The translations under genes were made by a program, and so were the position numbers. DNA of 64,000 nucleotides. Source: Plasticicumulans acidivorans (GTDB taxonomy: Bacteria; Pseudomonadota; Gammaproteobacteria; Competibacterales; Competibacteraceae). The notes beneath the pieces were generated by a model. That model was not told the origin of the DNA and did not search any database. It saw only the letters and a list, made by a program, of their open reading frames with translations. The stretch lies in contig NZ_QGTJ01000007.1 in NCBI RefSeq assembly GCF_003182095.1, positions 62,001 through 126,000 on the forward strand, in the 5' to 3' direction. Position 1 is the first letter of the stretch. Each line of letters begins with the position of its first letter. Shown in pieces: positions 44,017 to 52,906 of this stretch.

Positions 44017-44424
44017 ATGATTTTGGTATTGCTGGTGGTTGCGCTGGGCATCGGTCTGTGGTGGTTTTTTTCGATGCACAACGCGGCGTCGATGGATCGG
44101 CTCAAAGAGTACGGATTCCATCCTGATTATACGCTCGACGACACCGTCAATCCGGTTGCCTTCGATCATCAGGCGCAGCGCATCGCCTTTCTCGGCCTGA
44201 GCAGCACGAAAATCTACCGCTACGACCAGGTGCGCCGCTGGGAACTGCAGCGTTACGAGTCGCCCGGCGGCAACGATATGTCGGAGCCGCGGGTGCATCG
44301 CGAGCTGATTTTCCACCTCGACGACAGCGCGCAGCCGACCGTGCGCCTTGCCGGTTTCGACGAGGAGCACGCCCGGCGCTGGCTGCAGACGCTGCAGCAG
44401 GAGCTGCCGCGCGCCGGGCGCTGA
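44017..44424 (+). CDS. Membrane-anchored hypothetical protein
   Basis: The 135-residue product has one N-terminal membrane helix (MILVLLVVALGIGLWWFFS). A soluble beta-rich domain follows, with IAFLGLSSTKIYRYDQVRRWELQRYES and LIFHLDDSAQPTVRLAGFDEEHARRWLQTL. The layout resembles DUF4755-type proteins that look like a PH-domain strand set, but I cannot name a function. It stands divergent from cysE and upstream of the iron-uptake operon. Confidence 0.72.
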   Translation: MILVLLVVALGIGLWWFFSMHNAASMDRLKEYGFHPDYTLDDTVNPVAFDHQAQRIAFLGLSSTKIYRYDQVRRWELQRYESPGGNDMSEPRVHRELIFHLDDSAQPTVRLAGFDEEHARRWLQTLQQELPRAGR

Positions 44425-44464
44425 ACGCCGGCCGGCGCTTATGCCGGCTTAAGCTGTCTTAAGA

Positions 44465-44524
44465 AATAGGAATGATTTGCATTTGTTGAACGGCTGAATT
44501 TAACATCATTCGCATTCCGCATTT
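44465..44524 (+). promoter_or_regulatory. Fur-box-like elements upstream of the ftr operon
   Basis: Two AT-rich elements, AATAGGAATGATTTGCATTT (44465-44484) and TAACATCATTCGCATTCC (44501-44518), carry AATGAT/ATCATT and GCATT units of the Fur box. They lie 24-83 bp before the iron-uptake start codon and form an inverted pair (GGAATGAT and ATCATT..ATTCC). Confidence 0.55.
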
Positions 44525-44547
44525 ATTGCTTTTCAGGAGTGCTTTTG

Positions 44548-45078
44548 ATGAAACCCTCTGTCCTGCTCACCGCAGCCCTGCTGCTGCCCTGCGCCGTCCA
44601 GGCCAAGGAATTCCCCGCCGGCAAGCCGCAGCAGCACGCCGGCCTGGAGATCGCCGCCGTTTACCTGCAGCCGGTGAAGATGGAGCCCGAAGGCATGATG
44701 CGTAAGGCCGAGGACTCCGACGTGCACATGGAAGCGGACATCAAGGCACTGAAGGACAACCCGAACGGCTTCGAGGAAGGTTCCTGGGTGCCGTATCTCG
44801 GCGTCAGCTACGAGCTGACCAGGCTCGACAGCGGTGAAAAGGCCAGCGGCGAGTTCATGCCGATGGTGGCCTCCGACGGTCCGCACTACGGCGACAACGT
44901 CAAGATGATGGGCACCGGCAAGTACCGGCTGACGCTGCACATCACCCCGCCCGGCAGCGGCCACGCGCATTTCGGCCGCCACACCGACAAGGAAACCGGC
45001 GTCGGCGAGTGGTTCAAGCCCTTCGACGTCAGCTACGACTTCACTTACGCCGGCATCGGCAAGAAAGGCGGCTACTGA
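44548..45078 (+). CDS. ftrA: Periplasmic iron-binding protein, P19/Tp34 family
   Basis: The 176-residue protein has a signal peptide (MKPSVLLTAALLLPCAVQA, cut before KEFP) and the P19-type fold: GLEIAAVYLQPVKMEPEGM, EDSDVHMEADIKALKDNPNG, FMPMVASDGPHYGDNVKM and TLHITPPGSGHAHFGRHTD. The Met/His-rich sites (KMEPEGMM, HMEAD, HAHFGRH) are those that bind Cu and Fe in Campylobacter P19. It begins a P19-cupredoxin-FTR1-polyferredoxin operon, the FtrABCD arrangement for ferrous iron uptake. AGGAG lies 8-12 nt before ATG 44548. Fur-like elements lie upstream. Confidence 0.93.
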   Translation: MKPSVLLTAALLLPCAVQAKEFPAGKPQQHAGLEIAAVYLQPVKMEPEGMMRKAEDSDVHMEADIKALKDNPNGFEEGSWVPYLGVSYELTRLDSGEKASGEFMPMVASDGPHYGDNVKMMGTGKYRLTLHITPPGSGHAHFGRHTDKETGVGEWFKPFDVSYDFTYAGIGKKGGY

Positions 45079-45104
45079 GCCGCCGCTACCGGAGAGCGTG
45101 AGAT

Positions 45105-45437
45105 ATGCGTCCCCTGCTGATGACCGTGACTGCCGCGGTGCTGTGCGCCGCCGCGCTGCCGGCGCTGGCCGACCTGCCGACCTTCCGGCTGGTGGCCCGC
45201 GACGGTACCTTCGAGCCGGCCGAGATCGTCGTGCCGGCCGGTACCAAATTCCGCCTCGAAATCGAAAACACCGGCAAGGACCCGATCGAATTCGAGAGCA
45301 GCGAGCTGCGCAAGGAGAAAGTGCTGGCTCCGGGAGCGAAGTCGACGCTGGTGTTCCAGGCGCTCGGCGCCGGCCGCTACCGCTTCTTCGACGAGTTCCA
45401 CGAAGCGACCGGGCAGGGCGCGATCATCGCGCGCTGA
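45105..45437 (+). CDS. ftrB: Periplasmic cupredoxin of the iron-uptake operon
   Basis: The 110-residue protein has a signal peptide (to about residue 22, ALPALA) and a cupredoxin fold: FRLVARDGTFEPAEIVVPAGTKFRLEIENTGKDPIEFES and GRYRFFDEFHEATGQGAII. The copper ligands differ from classic plastocyanin: the expected Cys is absent and a His remains in FDEFHE. In FtrABCD the cupredoxin is thought to oxidise Fe2+ for transfer to the permease. It lies 26 bp after ftrA. Confidence 0.88.
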   Translation: MRPLLMTVTAAVLCAAALPALADLPTFRLVARDGTFEPAEIVVPAGTKFRLEIENTGKDPIEFESSELRKEKVLAPGAKSTLVFQALGAGRYRFFDEFHEATGQGAIIAR

Positions 45438-45458
45438 CGGCGCGCCGGGAGCTGCATC

Positions 45459-46307
45459 ATGGGTGACGTACTGTTCATCGTCTGGCGCGAGAGCGTCGAG
45501 GCCATGCTCGTCGTCGGCATCCTCTTCGTCTGGCTGCGCCAGCAGGATGATGCGCGGCAGGGGCTGCGCTGGCTGTGGACCGGCGTCGGTCTCGGCCTCG
45601 CCGCCGCGGCCGGACTGGGCATGGCGATCCTCGGCGCGGCGAGTTTCCTCGACGGCGAGTCCGGCGAGTGGTTCCAGGCCGGCATGGTGCTGGTCGCGGT
45701 GCTGTTGATCGTGCAGATGGTGTGGTGGATGCGCCGCCACGGCCGCACGCTCAAGCGCGAGCTGGAGCAGGGCGCGGCACGCCACCTCGAAGAGCGCAAC
45801 GGCTGGGGGATCGCCGTGCTGGTGGCGATCGCCATCGCCCGCGAAGGCAGCGAGACGGTGATCTTCCTCTACGGTCTCGGCGCCCGTCACAGCGGCGCTG
45901 ATCTGGCGCTGTTCGCCGGTTCCGCGGCGCTCGGTCTGGCACTCGCCTTCGCCACCTTCTGGCTGCTGCAGGCGAGCAGCCGCTGGCTGTCCTGGCGCAC
46001 CTTCTTCCGCTTCAGCGAAACACTGCTGCTGCTGCTGGCCGCTGCGCTGCTGATGAGTGGCGTCGACCGCCTGATCTCGCTTGATGTGCTGCCGACGCTG
46101 GTCGATCCGCTGTGGAACACCACGGCGCTGCTCGATGACGGCGGCAGCGTCGGCGGGCTGGTGTCGGCGCTGACCGGCTATCGGGCGCAGCCGGCACTGA
46201 TCTCGGTGCTGATCTATGCCGCCTTCTGGCTCGGCGTGTGGTGGCTGCTGCGCCACTCGGCAGTGCCGACCCAGGCGCGCGCGCAGGCGCTGCCGGCGCG
46301 GAGCTGA
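45459..46307 (+). CDS. ftrC: FTR1-family iron permease
   Basis: The 282-residue inner-membrane permease has seven or so hydrophobic helices and both REXXE iron-translocating motifs: WRESVEAML near residue 9 and AREGSETVIF near 128. It is the membrane channel of the FtrABCD system and of the related EfeU and yeast Ftr1p families. It is preceded by the cupredoxin gene and followed 4 nt later by the polyferredoxin. Ends VPTQARAQALPARS. Confidence 0.93.
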   Translation: MGDVLFIVWRESVEAMLVVGILFVWLRQQDDARQGLRWLWTGVGLGLAAAAGLGMAILGAASFLDGESGEWFQAGMVLVAVLLIVQMVWWMRRHGRTLKRELEQGAARHLEERNGWGIAVLVAIAIAREGSETVIFLYGLGARHSGADLALFAGSAALGLALAFATFWLLQASSRWLSWRTFFRFSETLLLLLAAALLMSGVDRLISLDVLPTLVDPLWNTTALLDDGGSVGGLVSALTGYRAQPALISVLIYAAFWLGVWWLLRHSAVPTQARAQALPARS

Positions 46308-46311
46308 GGCA

Positions 46312-47697
46312 ATGGCCGCGGTGTTCGAGACGTCTCCTGCGCGTGCCGGCTGGCTGCTGCGTCTCGGCGACGCGATGCGCCGCCACGGCACCGCCATCCG
46401 CCGCCTGCAATGGCTGGTCGTCGCCTTTTACGGGGTGTTGATCGTGGTGCCGGCGCTGCTGCCGCTGCCGGCCGACGATGCGCACATCCTCGACAATCTG
46501 ACGCTGTTCGCGCAGTTCCTGTTCTGGGGCATCTGGTGGCCGTTCGTGCTGCTCAGCATGGTGCTGCTCGGTCGCGTCTGGTGCGGGGTGTTCTGCCCCG
46601 AAGGCACGCTGACCGAGGCGGTCAGCCGCCACGGCCGCGGCCGTGGCATGCCGCGCTGGCTGCGCTGGGGCGGCTGGCCCTGCGTGGCGTTCGTGCTCAC
46701 CACCGTCTACGGCCAGCTGGTCAGCGTCTACCAGTACGCGCAGGCGGCCCTGCTGGTGCTCGGCGGCTCGACGCTGGCGGCGATGCTGGTCGGCTGGTTT
46801 TATGGTCGCGGCAAGCGCGTCTGGTGCCGCCACCTGTGCCCGGTCAACGGCGTGTTCAATCTGCTGGCGCGACTGGCGCCGCTGCACTTTCGCGTCGACC
46901 GCGAACGCTGGGACGCGCAGGCCGGCGGCATTACCCTGCCGCCGAACTGCGCGCCGCTGATCGACATCCGCCGCATGCACGGCGCCGCCGCCTGCCACGC
47001 CTGCGGTCGCTGCAGCGGCCAGCGCGATGCGGTGGCGCTGAGCCGGCGTTCGCCGAATGCCGAGATCGTCGAGCACGGCGGCGAAGACGCCGGCGGCTGG
47101 GACAGCGCGCTGCTGCTGTTCGGCATCATCGGCGTGGCGATGGGTGCCTTTCACTGGACCGCCAGTCCGCTCTACGTCGACCTGCGTCTCGCCGCCGTCG
47201 ACTGGGCGGTCGAGCGCGGCGCCGACTGGCTGCTCGCCGACAACGCACCGTGGTGGCTGCTGACGCACTATCCGCAGAACCACGATGTCTTCACCTGGCT
47301 CGACGGCGGCCTGATCGCCGCCTACATCCTCGGCACCGGGGTGGTGGTCGGCGGCCTGCTGTATGCGTTGTGCGCGCTGGCGGCGCGGCTGCTCGGCGCC
47401 TTGCCGGCGCGTCACCATCTGGCGCTGTGCTTCGTGCCGCTGGGCGGCGTGGGGGTGTTCCTCGGGCTGTCGATGACCACGCTGAGCCTGCTCAAAGGTG
47501 ATGGCATCCGCCTCGGCGGCGTCGACGAGATGCGCGCGCTGCTGCTGGCGGCGGCGGCGCTGTGGACGCTGTGGCTGGGCTGGCGCAGCAGCGGCCGCTA
47601 CGCCGGCGGCGTGCGGCGGCTGGCCGCCAGCGCGCTGCTCGGGCTCGGTGCGGCCGGCGTGGTTGCCGGCTGGGCGGCGCTGTTCTTCGTCTGGTGA
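46312..47697 (+). CDS. ftrD: Membrane polyferredoxin FtrD-type (NapH/CcoG-like 4Fe-4S protein)
   Basis: The 461-residue membrane protein has several helices and Cys motifs of NapH-like proteins: GRVWCGVFCPEGTLTEAV, KRVWCRHLCPVNGVFN and AAACHACGRCSGQRDAV. Together with FTR1 it passes electrons, probably to reduce iron released during transport. The C-terminal half adds five or so further helices. It starts 4 nt after ftrC. Confidence 0.9.
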   Translation: MAAVFETSPARAGWLLRLGDAMRRHGTAIRRLQWLVVAFYGVLIVVPALLPLPADDAHILDNLTLFAQFLFWGIWWPFVLLSMVLLGRVWCGVFCPEGTLTEAVSRHGRGRGMPRWLRWGGWPCVAFVLTTVYGQLVSVYQYAQAALLVLGGSTLAAMLVGWFYGRGKRVWCRHLCPVNGVFNLLARLAPLHFRVDRERWDAQAGGITLPPNCAPLIDIRRMHGAAACHACGRCSGQRDAVALSRRSPNAEIVEHGGEDAGGWDSALLLFGIIGVAMGAFHWTASPLYVDLRLAAVDWAVERGADWLLADNAPWWLLTHYPQNHDVFTWLDGGLIAAYILGTGVVVGGLLYALCALAARLLGALPARHHLALCFVPLGGVGVFLGLSMTTLSLLKGDGIRLGGVDEMRALLLAAAALWTLWLGWRSSGRYAGGVRRLAASALLGLGAAGVVAGWAALFFVW

Positions 47698-47731
47698 GGC
47701 GGGCGGCGGCTTTGTCGCGGACCTGACGCCG

Positions 47732-47755
47732 GGGGCGCGCTATCATGCGCGCCCC
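47732..47755 (+). promoter_or_regulatory. Palindrome around a -10-like TATCAT before argC
   Basis: GGGGCGCGC-TATCAT-GCGCGCCCC is a perfect 9-bp inverted repeat centred on a -10-like hexamer, about 44 bp before argC. It could be a promoter with an overlapping operator, but no regulator is adjacent. Confidence 0.4.
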
Positions 47756-47798
47756 TGATCATTGGCCTGCCCCCGGGCACGGCGACGAGGACTTTCGC

Positions 47799-48752
47799 AT
47801 GAGCATCCGCGTATTCATCGACGGTGAGGCTGGTACCACGGGCCTGCAGGTGCGCGCCCGCCTCGAAACCCGCCCCGAGCTGGAGCTGCTGTCGATCGCC
47901 GCCGAGCGGCGCAAGGATCCGCAGGCCCGCCGCGAGCTGCTCAACAGTGCCGATGTCGTCATCCTCTGCCTGCCCGACGACGCCGCCATCGAGGCGGTGG
48001 CGATGATCGACAATCCGGCGGTCGCGGTGATCGACGCCAGCACCGCGCACCGTGTCGCCGCCGGCTGGACCTACGGCTTTCCGGAGATTGGTGCCGGGCA
48101 GCGGGCCGCGCTGCTGGCCTCCAAGCGCATCGCCAACCCCGGTTGCTACCCGACCGGCGCCATCGGCCTGCTGCGGCCGCTGACCGAGGCCGGCCTGCTG
48201 GCCTGCGACGCCCACATCGCCGTCAGCGGTGTTTCCGGCTATTCCGGTGGCGGCAAGGCGCTGATCAATACCTATGAATCGGGCACGGCCGAGCCTTTCG
48301 GCATGTACGGCCTGACGCTCAAGCACAAGCACGTGCCGGAGATGCGCGCCTACAGCGGCCTGCAGCACGCGCCGCTGTTCTTCCCGGCGGTCGGCAATTT
48401 CGCCCAGGGCATGCTGGTGACGGTGCCGCTGCACTACGCGCAGCTCGCCAGCGGCGTCAGCGGGCAGACGCTGGTCGAGGCCTACCGTGCGCATTACGCC
48501 GGTTCGCGCTTCGTCCACGTGATGCCGCTCGACGGTACCGAGGCGCTGGAGCGCGGCGCCTTCCTGCGCCCGGATGCGCTCAATGGCAGCAATGACCTCG
48601 AACTGTTCGTCTACGCCAACGACCAGAGCGGCCAGGTGCTGCTGATCGCCCGTCTCGACAACCTCGGCAAGGGCGCCTCGGGCGCGGCGATCCAGTCGCT
48701 GAACCTGATCAGCGGCCTGCCGGAAGACGCCGGCCTGTCGAGCACGCACTGA
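47799..48752 (+). CDS. argC: N-acetyl-gamma-glutamyl-phosphate reductase (type 2)
   Basis: ArgC reduces N-acetylglutamyl phosphate to the semialdehyde in arginine synthesis. The 317-residue protein is the short type 2 form: [21 protein letters not shown], the catalytic Cys in [16 protein letters not shown], and [18 protein letters not shown]. The NADP-binding start is [13 protein letters not shown] 47799 is preferred over 47745, which would translate the palindromic promoter region. No other arg gene is near. Confidence 0.94.
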   Translation: MSIRVFIDGEAGTTGLQVRARLETRPELELLSIAAERRKDPQARRELLNSADVVILCLPDDAAIEAVAMIDNPAVAVIDASTAHRVAAGWTYGFPEIGAGQRAALLASKRIANPGCYPTGAIGLLRPLTEAGLLACDAHIAVSGVSGYSGGGKALINTYESGTAEPFGMYGLTLKHKHVPEMRAYSGLQHAPLFFPAVGNFAQGMLVTVPLHYAQLASGVSGQTLVEAYRAHYAGSRFVHVMPLDGTEALERGAFLRPDALNGSNDLELFVYANDQSGQVLLIARLDNLGKGASGAAIQSLNLISGLPEDAGLSSTH

Positions 48753-48756
48753 GGCT

Positions 48757-51579
48757 TCAGCAGCGGAAGCGGGCGATCAGCGCCCGCAGGCCGCCGGCCA
48801 GCTGAGCCAGCGCGCTGGCGGCGGTGCGCACCTCGGTGCTGTCCTGTGCGGTGTCGGCGATGCGCGCGCGCAGTGTCGCCAGCTGCTCGGCGATGCCGTG
48901 CGTGACGCTGCCGGCTTCGGCGACCGTGCGGGCCAGCTCGCTGCTGACGCTGTTCTGCTGCGCGACGGCCTCGGCGATGCCGGTCTGCAGGCCGTGGATG
49001 CGGTCGACGACCGCGCCGATCTGGCCGATGGTCTCGCCGACGTCGTGGGTGTCGTCGCGCATCGCACTGACGCGCTGGGCAATGTCCTCGGTCGCCTGCG
49101 AGGTCTGCCGCGCCAGCTCCTTGACCTCCTGCGCCACCACCGCGAAGCCGCGCCCGGCGCTGCCGGCGCGCGCCGCCTCGATCGTCGCGTTCAGGGCCAG
49201 CAGGTTGGTCTGCGCGGCGATGCGCGCAATCAGCTGCACGATGGCCTCGATACGCTCGCCGCTGGTGCGCAGCTGATCGAGACGGGCATCGGCGGTGCGC
49301 GCGGCGCTCTGCGCGGCATCGGCGATGCGCCGGGCTTCGGCGGCGTTGCCGGCGATCTCGCGGGTGCTGGCGCTGAGCTGCTCGCTGGCGGCGGCCAGTG
49401 TGTCCATCCGCGCGCTGATGGCATCGGCGTCGCCGGCGGCCAGCCGGGTGCCGTCAGCGCTGTCGGTGGCCTCGGTGCTCAGGCGTTCGCTGATCGCCGT
49501 CAGCCGGCTGGCAGCCTCGCTGACCTGCTGCGCCTCGCCGGCGATGGCGGTGATGCGCTGGCGCAGATCGTCGATCAGCGCCGCGATGCCGGCCGCGATC
49601 TGGCCGATCAGCGCATCATCGACCGCTTGCTGATCCGCACTGCGCAGATCACCGGCGACCACTGTGCGCACCTGCTCCAGAACGCGGTCGGCGTCGGCGC
49701 GCAGCAGCTCCAGCTGCGCGTGTTCACGTTCGCTGGCGGCGCGCATCGCCGTCTGCGCCTGCACCGTCGCCGTTACCGGCTGCCAGCTGAGCAGCCAGCC
49801 GAGCGGCTCGCCGTCGCTGGCCTGCAGTGCATCGAGGCGCTGCTGCACATGCTCGTCGCCGAGCCGGCGCACGCGCTCGCCGGCCTGCAGCGGGCTCACG
49901 TCCGCCAGCGCCACGAGCGGCTGGTCGAGCGGCGTCGCAGCCGCGGCCGGCAGCGTTTCGGCCAGCGTGGCGAGCAGCGCGCGCATCGCCGGATTGAGGT
50001 AGCGGATGCGGCCGTCGGGCTCGGCGAACAGCATGCCGACCGGTGCGCCTTCCATCATCGCCTGCACCCGGCCGAGTTCGCGGCGCTGCAGCGCGATCGC
50101 CTCCCAGTCGACCTGCGTCGATTGCACGGCGCCGCGGATGCCGGCCAGCGTGCGTTCCAGCGCCTGGCCGAGCTGGGCCAGCTCGTCGCGGCCGGCGCAG
50201 TCGGCCTGCTGACCGAGATCGCCGGCGGCGACGGCTTCGAGCACGCTGACGCTGCGCTGCAGCGGCCGGCTGATGGCCACTGCCAGCCACCAGGCCAGCG
50301 CCGCCATCGCCAGCACCAGCAGGGGCAGCAGTAGCGCGAGGCGGGTGGAAATCGCCGCCTCGGCCTGATGCACGCCGGCATCCATCGCCGCGACCGGTGC
50401 ATAGGCCTCGGCCCGCGCGGTCTCGGCGAGCAGCGCCCAGCGCTGGCCGCCGATGTCGAGCGGCGTGTAGGCACTGAGGTATTCGCGGCCGTCATCGGCG
50501 CGGTAGCTGTCGAGCCCGGTCCTGCCGGCGAGCGCCGCGGTGAGTGGCGCCGATGCCTGCTGGTGCTTCGCCGGTTCGAGCAGCGCCGTGGCGACGCTGA
50601 CACCGGGCGCATCCGCCGGCGGATCGCTGCGCGGCAGGCCGTCGGCGGCGTACAGGTGCAGCTGCAAGTGGCCGTCGCCGCCGTGCAGTGCCTCGCTCAG
50701 CGTTTGCGGACTCAGGCGCAGCGCCAGCACGCCGAGGCGCACGCCGGTGCGAAACACCGGCGCGGCGAGAAATGCCGCCGGCGCCGCGCCGAGCGGCGTG
50801 TACGGCGCAAAGTCGACGAAGACGAAACCGCTGCCGGCTTTCATGGCGTTGGCGCGCTGCCAGGCGGTGGCGAGGCCGCTGTCGTGCCACGGTCCGCTGG
50901 CCAGTGAGGTGGCGAAGTCGGCCTGGCGGGCGCTGGAGTAGACGACATCGCCCTTGTCGGTCTCGATCAGGTAGAGATCGGCGACGCCGAGGCGCGCTGC
51001 CAGCCGGCTGAGCGCCGGGTCGAGGCGGGCGTGCAGCTGTTCGTACTGGGTGTTGCCGCTGGCACCGGCCGGGGTCGGCAGGCCGTCGACGAAGCGCGTC
51101 TGCAGCGCCACGGCGTTGGCGCTGAGTGCGGCGATCCAGTCGTCGACCGGCGTTGGCTGCGGCGGGCGCACGGCGCGCAGGACGCTGGCGAAGGGGCCGT
51201 CGTACCAGCTGTGCAGCCGCTCGCGGCGGGCGCTGAGGGTGGTGCCGTTGACGTCGGCCTCGGTGCGGTAGTTGTTGAAAGTGAAGGTGAAGCGATCGAG
51301 CGTGTCGATCATCAGCGGGCCTTCGGCCAGCGTCTGCAGCTGATCACTCAGCACGCGCATGCGCTCGCTGACGCGCGCCGCCAGGGCATCGCGCTGGCCG
51401 CGCAGGCGCAGGCCGATCTGCGCTTCCAGCGCCTCGCCCGCGGTGGCCCGGGCATCGCTCAGCGCCGCTTCCAGGCGCGGCAGCACCAGCGCCCCGGCGA
51501 TCAGCAGCGGCAGGCAGCCGCTGAGCAGGAACAACAACAGCAGGCGGGGCCGCATCCGCAGGCGGGAGAGAACATGCAT
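48757..51579 (-). CDS. Methyl-accepting chemotaxis protein with embedded PAS domain
   Basis: The 940-residue chemoreceptor has an N-terminal membrane segment near 11-33 and a large periplasmic sensor (about 34-410, dCache-like) with YLIETDKGDVVYSSA. A second membrane segment lies near 413-433, and a HAMP domain follows (VLEAVAAGDLGQQADCAGRDE). A cytoplasmic PAS domain comes next (MMEGAPVGMLFAEPDGRIRYLNPAM) and the signalling domain with the invariant hairpin tip IAAQTNLLALNATIEAARAG. No CheR-binding pentapeptide is visible at the C-terminus (LIARFRC). The ligand is unknown. It converges with argC. Confidence 0.95.
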   Translation of the reverse strand: MHVLSRLRMRPRLLLLFLLSGCLPLLIAGALVLPRLEAALSDARATAGEALEAQIGLRLRGQRDALAARVSERMRVLSDQLQTLAEGPLMIDTLDRFTFTFNNYRTEADVNGTTLSARRERLHSWYDGPFASVLRAVRPPQPTPVDDWIAALSANAVALQTRFVDGLPTPAGASGNTQYEQLHARLDPALSRLAARLGVADLYLIETDKGDVVYSSARQADFATSLASGPWHDSGLATAWQRANAMKAGSGFVFVDFAPYTPLGAAPAAFLAAPVFRTGVRLGVLALRLSPQTLSEALHGGDGHLQLHLYAADGLPRSDPPADAPGVSVATALLEPAKHQQASAPLTAALAGRTGLDSYRADDGREYLSAYTPLDIGGQRWALLAETARAEAYAPVAAMDAGVHQAEAAISTRLALLLPLLVLAMAALAWWLAVAISRPLQRSVSVLEAVAAGDLGQQADCAGRDELAQLGQALERTLAGIRGAVQSTQVDWEAIALQRRELGRVQAMMEGAPVGMLFAEPDGRIRYLNPAMRALLATLAETLPAAAATPLDQPLVALADVSPLQAGERVRRLGDEHVQQRLDALQASDGEPLGWLLSWQPVTATVQAQTAMRAASEREHAQLELLRADADRVLEQVRTVVAGDLRSADQQAVDDALIGQIAAGIAALIDDLRQRITAIAGEAQQVSEAASRLTAISERLSTEATDSADGTRLAAGDADAISARMDTLAAASEQLSASTREIAGNAAEARRIADAAQSAARTADARLDQLRTSGERIEAIVQLIARIAAQTNLLALNATIEAARAGSAGRGFAVVAQEVKELARQTSQATEDIAQRVSAMRDDTHDVGETIGQIGAVVDRIHGLQTGIAEAVAQQNSVSSELARTVAEAGSVTHGIAEQLATLRARIADTAQDSTEVRTAASALAQLAGGLRALIARFRC

Positions 51580-51688
51580 GGCCAGGTGCTCACACGGTGG
51601 CTGACCGATGCGCGCACACTAGGGCTGAAATATGACTGTCATGCTGCAGGGCGGCAAACGACTGTTGCCGTCTGATGTTCAGCGGGTC

Positions 51689-52906
51689 TCAACTGCCTTG
51701 GGTTTCTGTCGAGGCGGGACACGTGACACTGGCCCGGTAGCCGAAAATGCGGCGCGAGCGCAGCCAGGCCGTCGCTGCATTCGTACTCTGCATGCCAGGC
51801 TGTTCTATCAGGCGAAACGTGGCATAGGCCGTGGCGATCAAGACCGGGGCCAGCGCAATGATCGTCAGCCAGTGTTCCTGCGCTGAAAACAGCTTCGCCT
51901 TATCGGTGCCGAGAACGAACGTGAATGTGACAAACAGCAGAATTCCGTGCAGCAGATAAATGCTGTACGCCATTTCTCCCAGCGTACGCGAAACGTCGTT
52001 TGTCAGTGCACCAAAAAGGGTATTGCCTCCGGCAATGATCGCGAACGCACCGGATAGCAGGATTATTGGTTTGAGCCCGTAGGTCGTCGGGAACAGGGTG
52101 ATTGTCATTAATATAAATACAATGGCGATCAGCGCGCTGAGATTTGAAGTACAGAGCTTTCTGTAGAGATCTGAGCGCACGAGAAAAGCTGAGACGATGC
52201 CGCCGAGGAATGCCATTAAATGATAAAAGCTGGGTTGCCACCAAGCGAAACTCAACACACCGGCAATGCCCAGTGCGATGAACGGCAGTGGCGGAATGAC
52301 CAGCACGGCAAGGGCGAGTACCGGCAGTGAAAGGTAAAAGAACCATTCATATGGGATCGACCAGGTAACGCCGGCAATGATAATGCTGGTATGGCTGATG
52401 CCGTTGATGTTTGGGTCGCCGAGAATCGTGAACCCTGACCAGCAGATGAGCTCTTTGGTGACTGTATAAAGTGGTTCTTTGAGTGTCCATTGAGATAAAG
52501 CAAACACTATAAAAAACAGTAAAGCCATTGAAAATGCATACAAGGGTGTCAACCGCAGAAAGCGGGAAACGAACAGCTTCAGCCAGTCGATCTTCTTTTT
52601 TCGACCATCTAGAATTTTAGAAAAAAACAAAAACCCTGTGATCATGAAAAACAGAGCGACACTGCTCTGACCGAAATGCGTATATAAATTTGACGGTGGA
52701 ACCCGCCATTGGCCGGTCCTGAGATAAAAAAACCAGATGCATGAATGATGTAGAAAAACGAAAAACGCGAGGTATCCACGAAGTCCGTCAATTGATGAAA
52801 AACGGCCTTTGGCTGGCTCGACCCCGTATCTTTTCGCAATCAGATAGCCCATCAGCAGTGCTGACAGCATGGCTCCGATTACCGGTAAAAAGCTAACTGG
52901 GTCCAT
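51689..52906 (-). CDS. Membrane acyltransferase 3 family protein
   Basis: The 405-residue inner-membrane protein belongs to the OafA/acyltransferase 3 family, which acetylates or acylates sugars of LPS, exopolysaccharide or antibiotics. SSIDGLRGYLAFFVFLHHS carries the catalytic His-His region, followed by FFMITGFLFFSKILDG, RFLRLTPLYAF, and about ten membrane helices. AGGAGGTC lies 8-15 nt before ATG 52906. The gene is visibly AT-richer than its neighbours, suggesting recent acquisition. The acceptor is unknown. Confidence 0.9.
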   Translation of the reverse strand: MDPVSFLPVIGAMLSALLMGYLIAKRYGVEPAKGRFSSIDGLRGYLAFFVFLHHSCIWFFYLRTGQWRVPPSNLYTHFGQSSVALFFMITGFLFFSKILDGRKKKIDWLKLFVSRFLRLTPLYAFSMALLFFIVFALSQWTLKEPLYTVTKELICWSGFTILGDPNINGISHTSIIIAGVTWSIPYEWFFYLSLPVLALAVLVIPPLPFIALGIAGVLSFAWWQPSFYHLMAFLGGIVSAFLVRSDLYRKLCTSNLSALIAIVFILMTITLFPTTYGLKPIILLSGAFAIIAGGNTLFGALTNDVSRTLGEMAYSIYLLHGILLFVTFTFVLGTDKAKLFSAQEHWLTIIALAPVLIATAYATFRLIEQPGMQSTNAATAWLRSRRIFGYRASVTCPASTETQGS

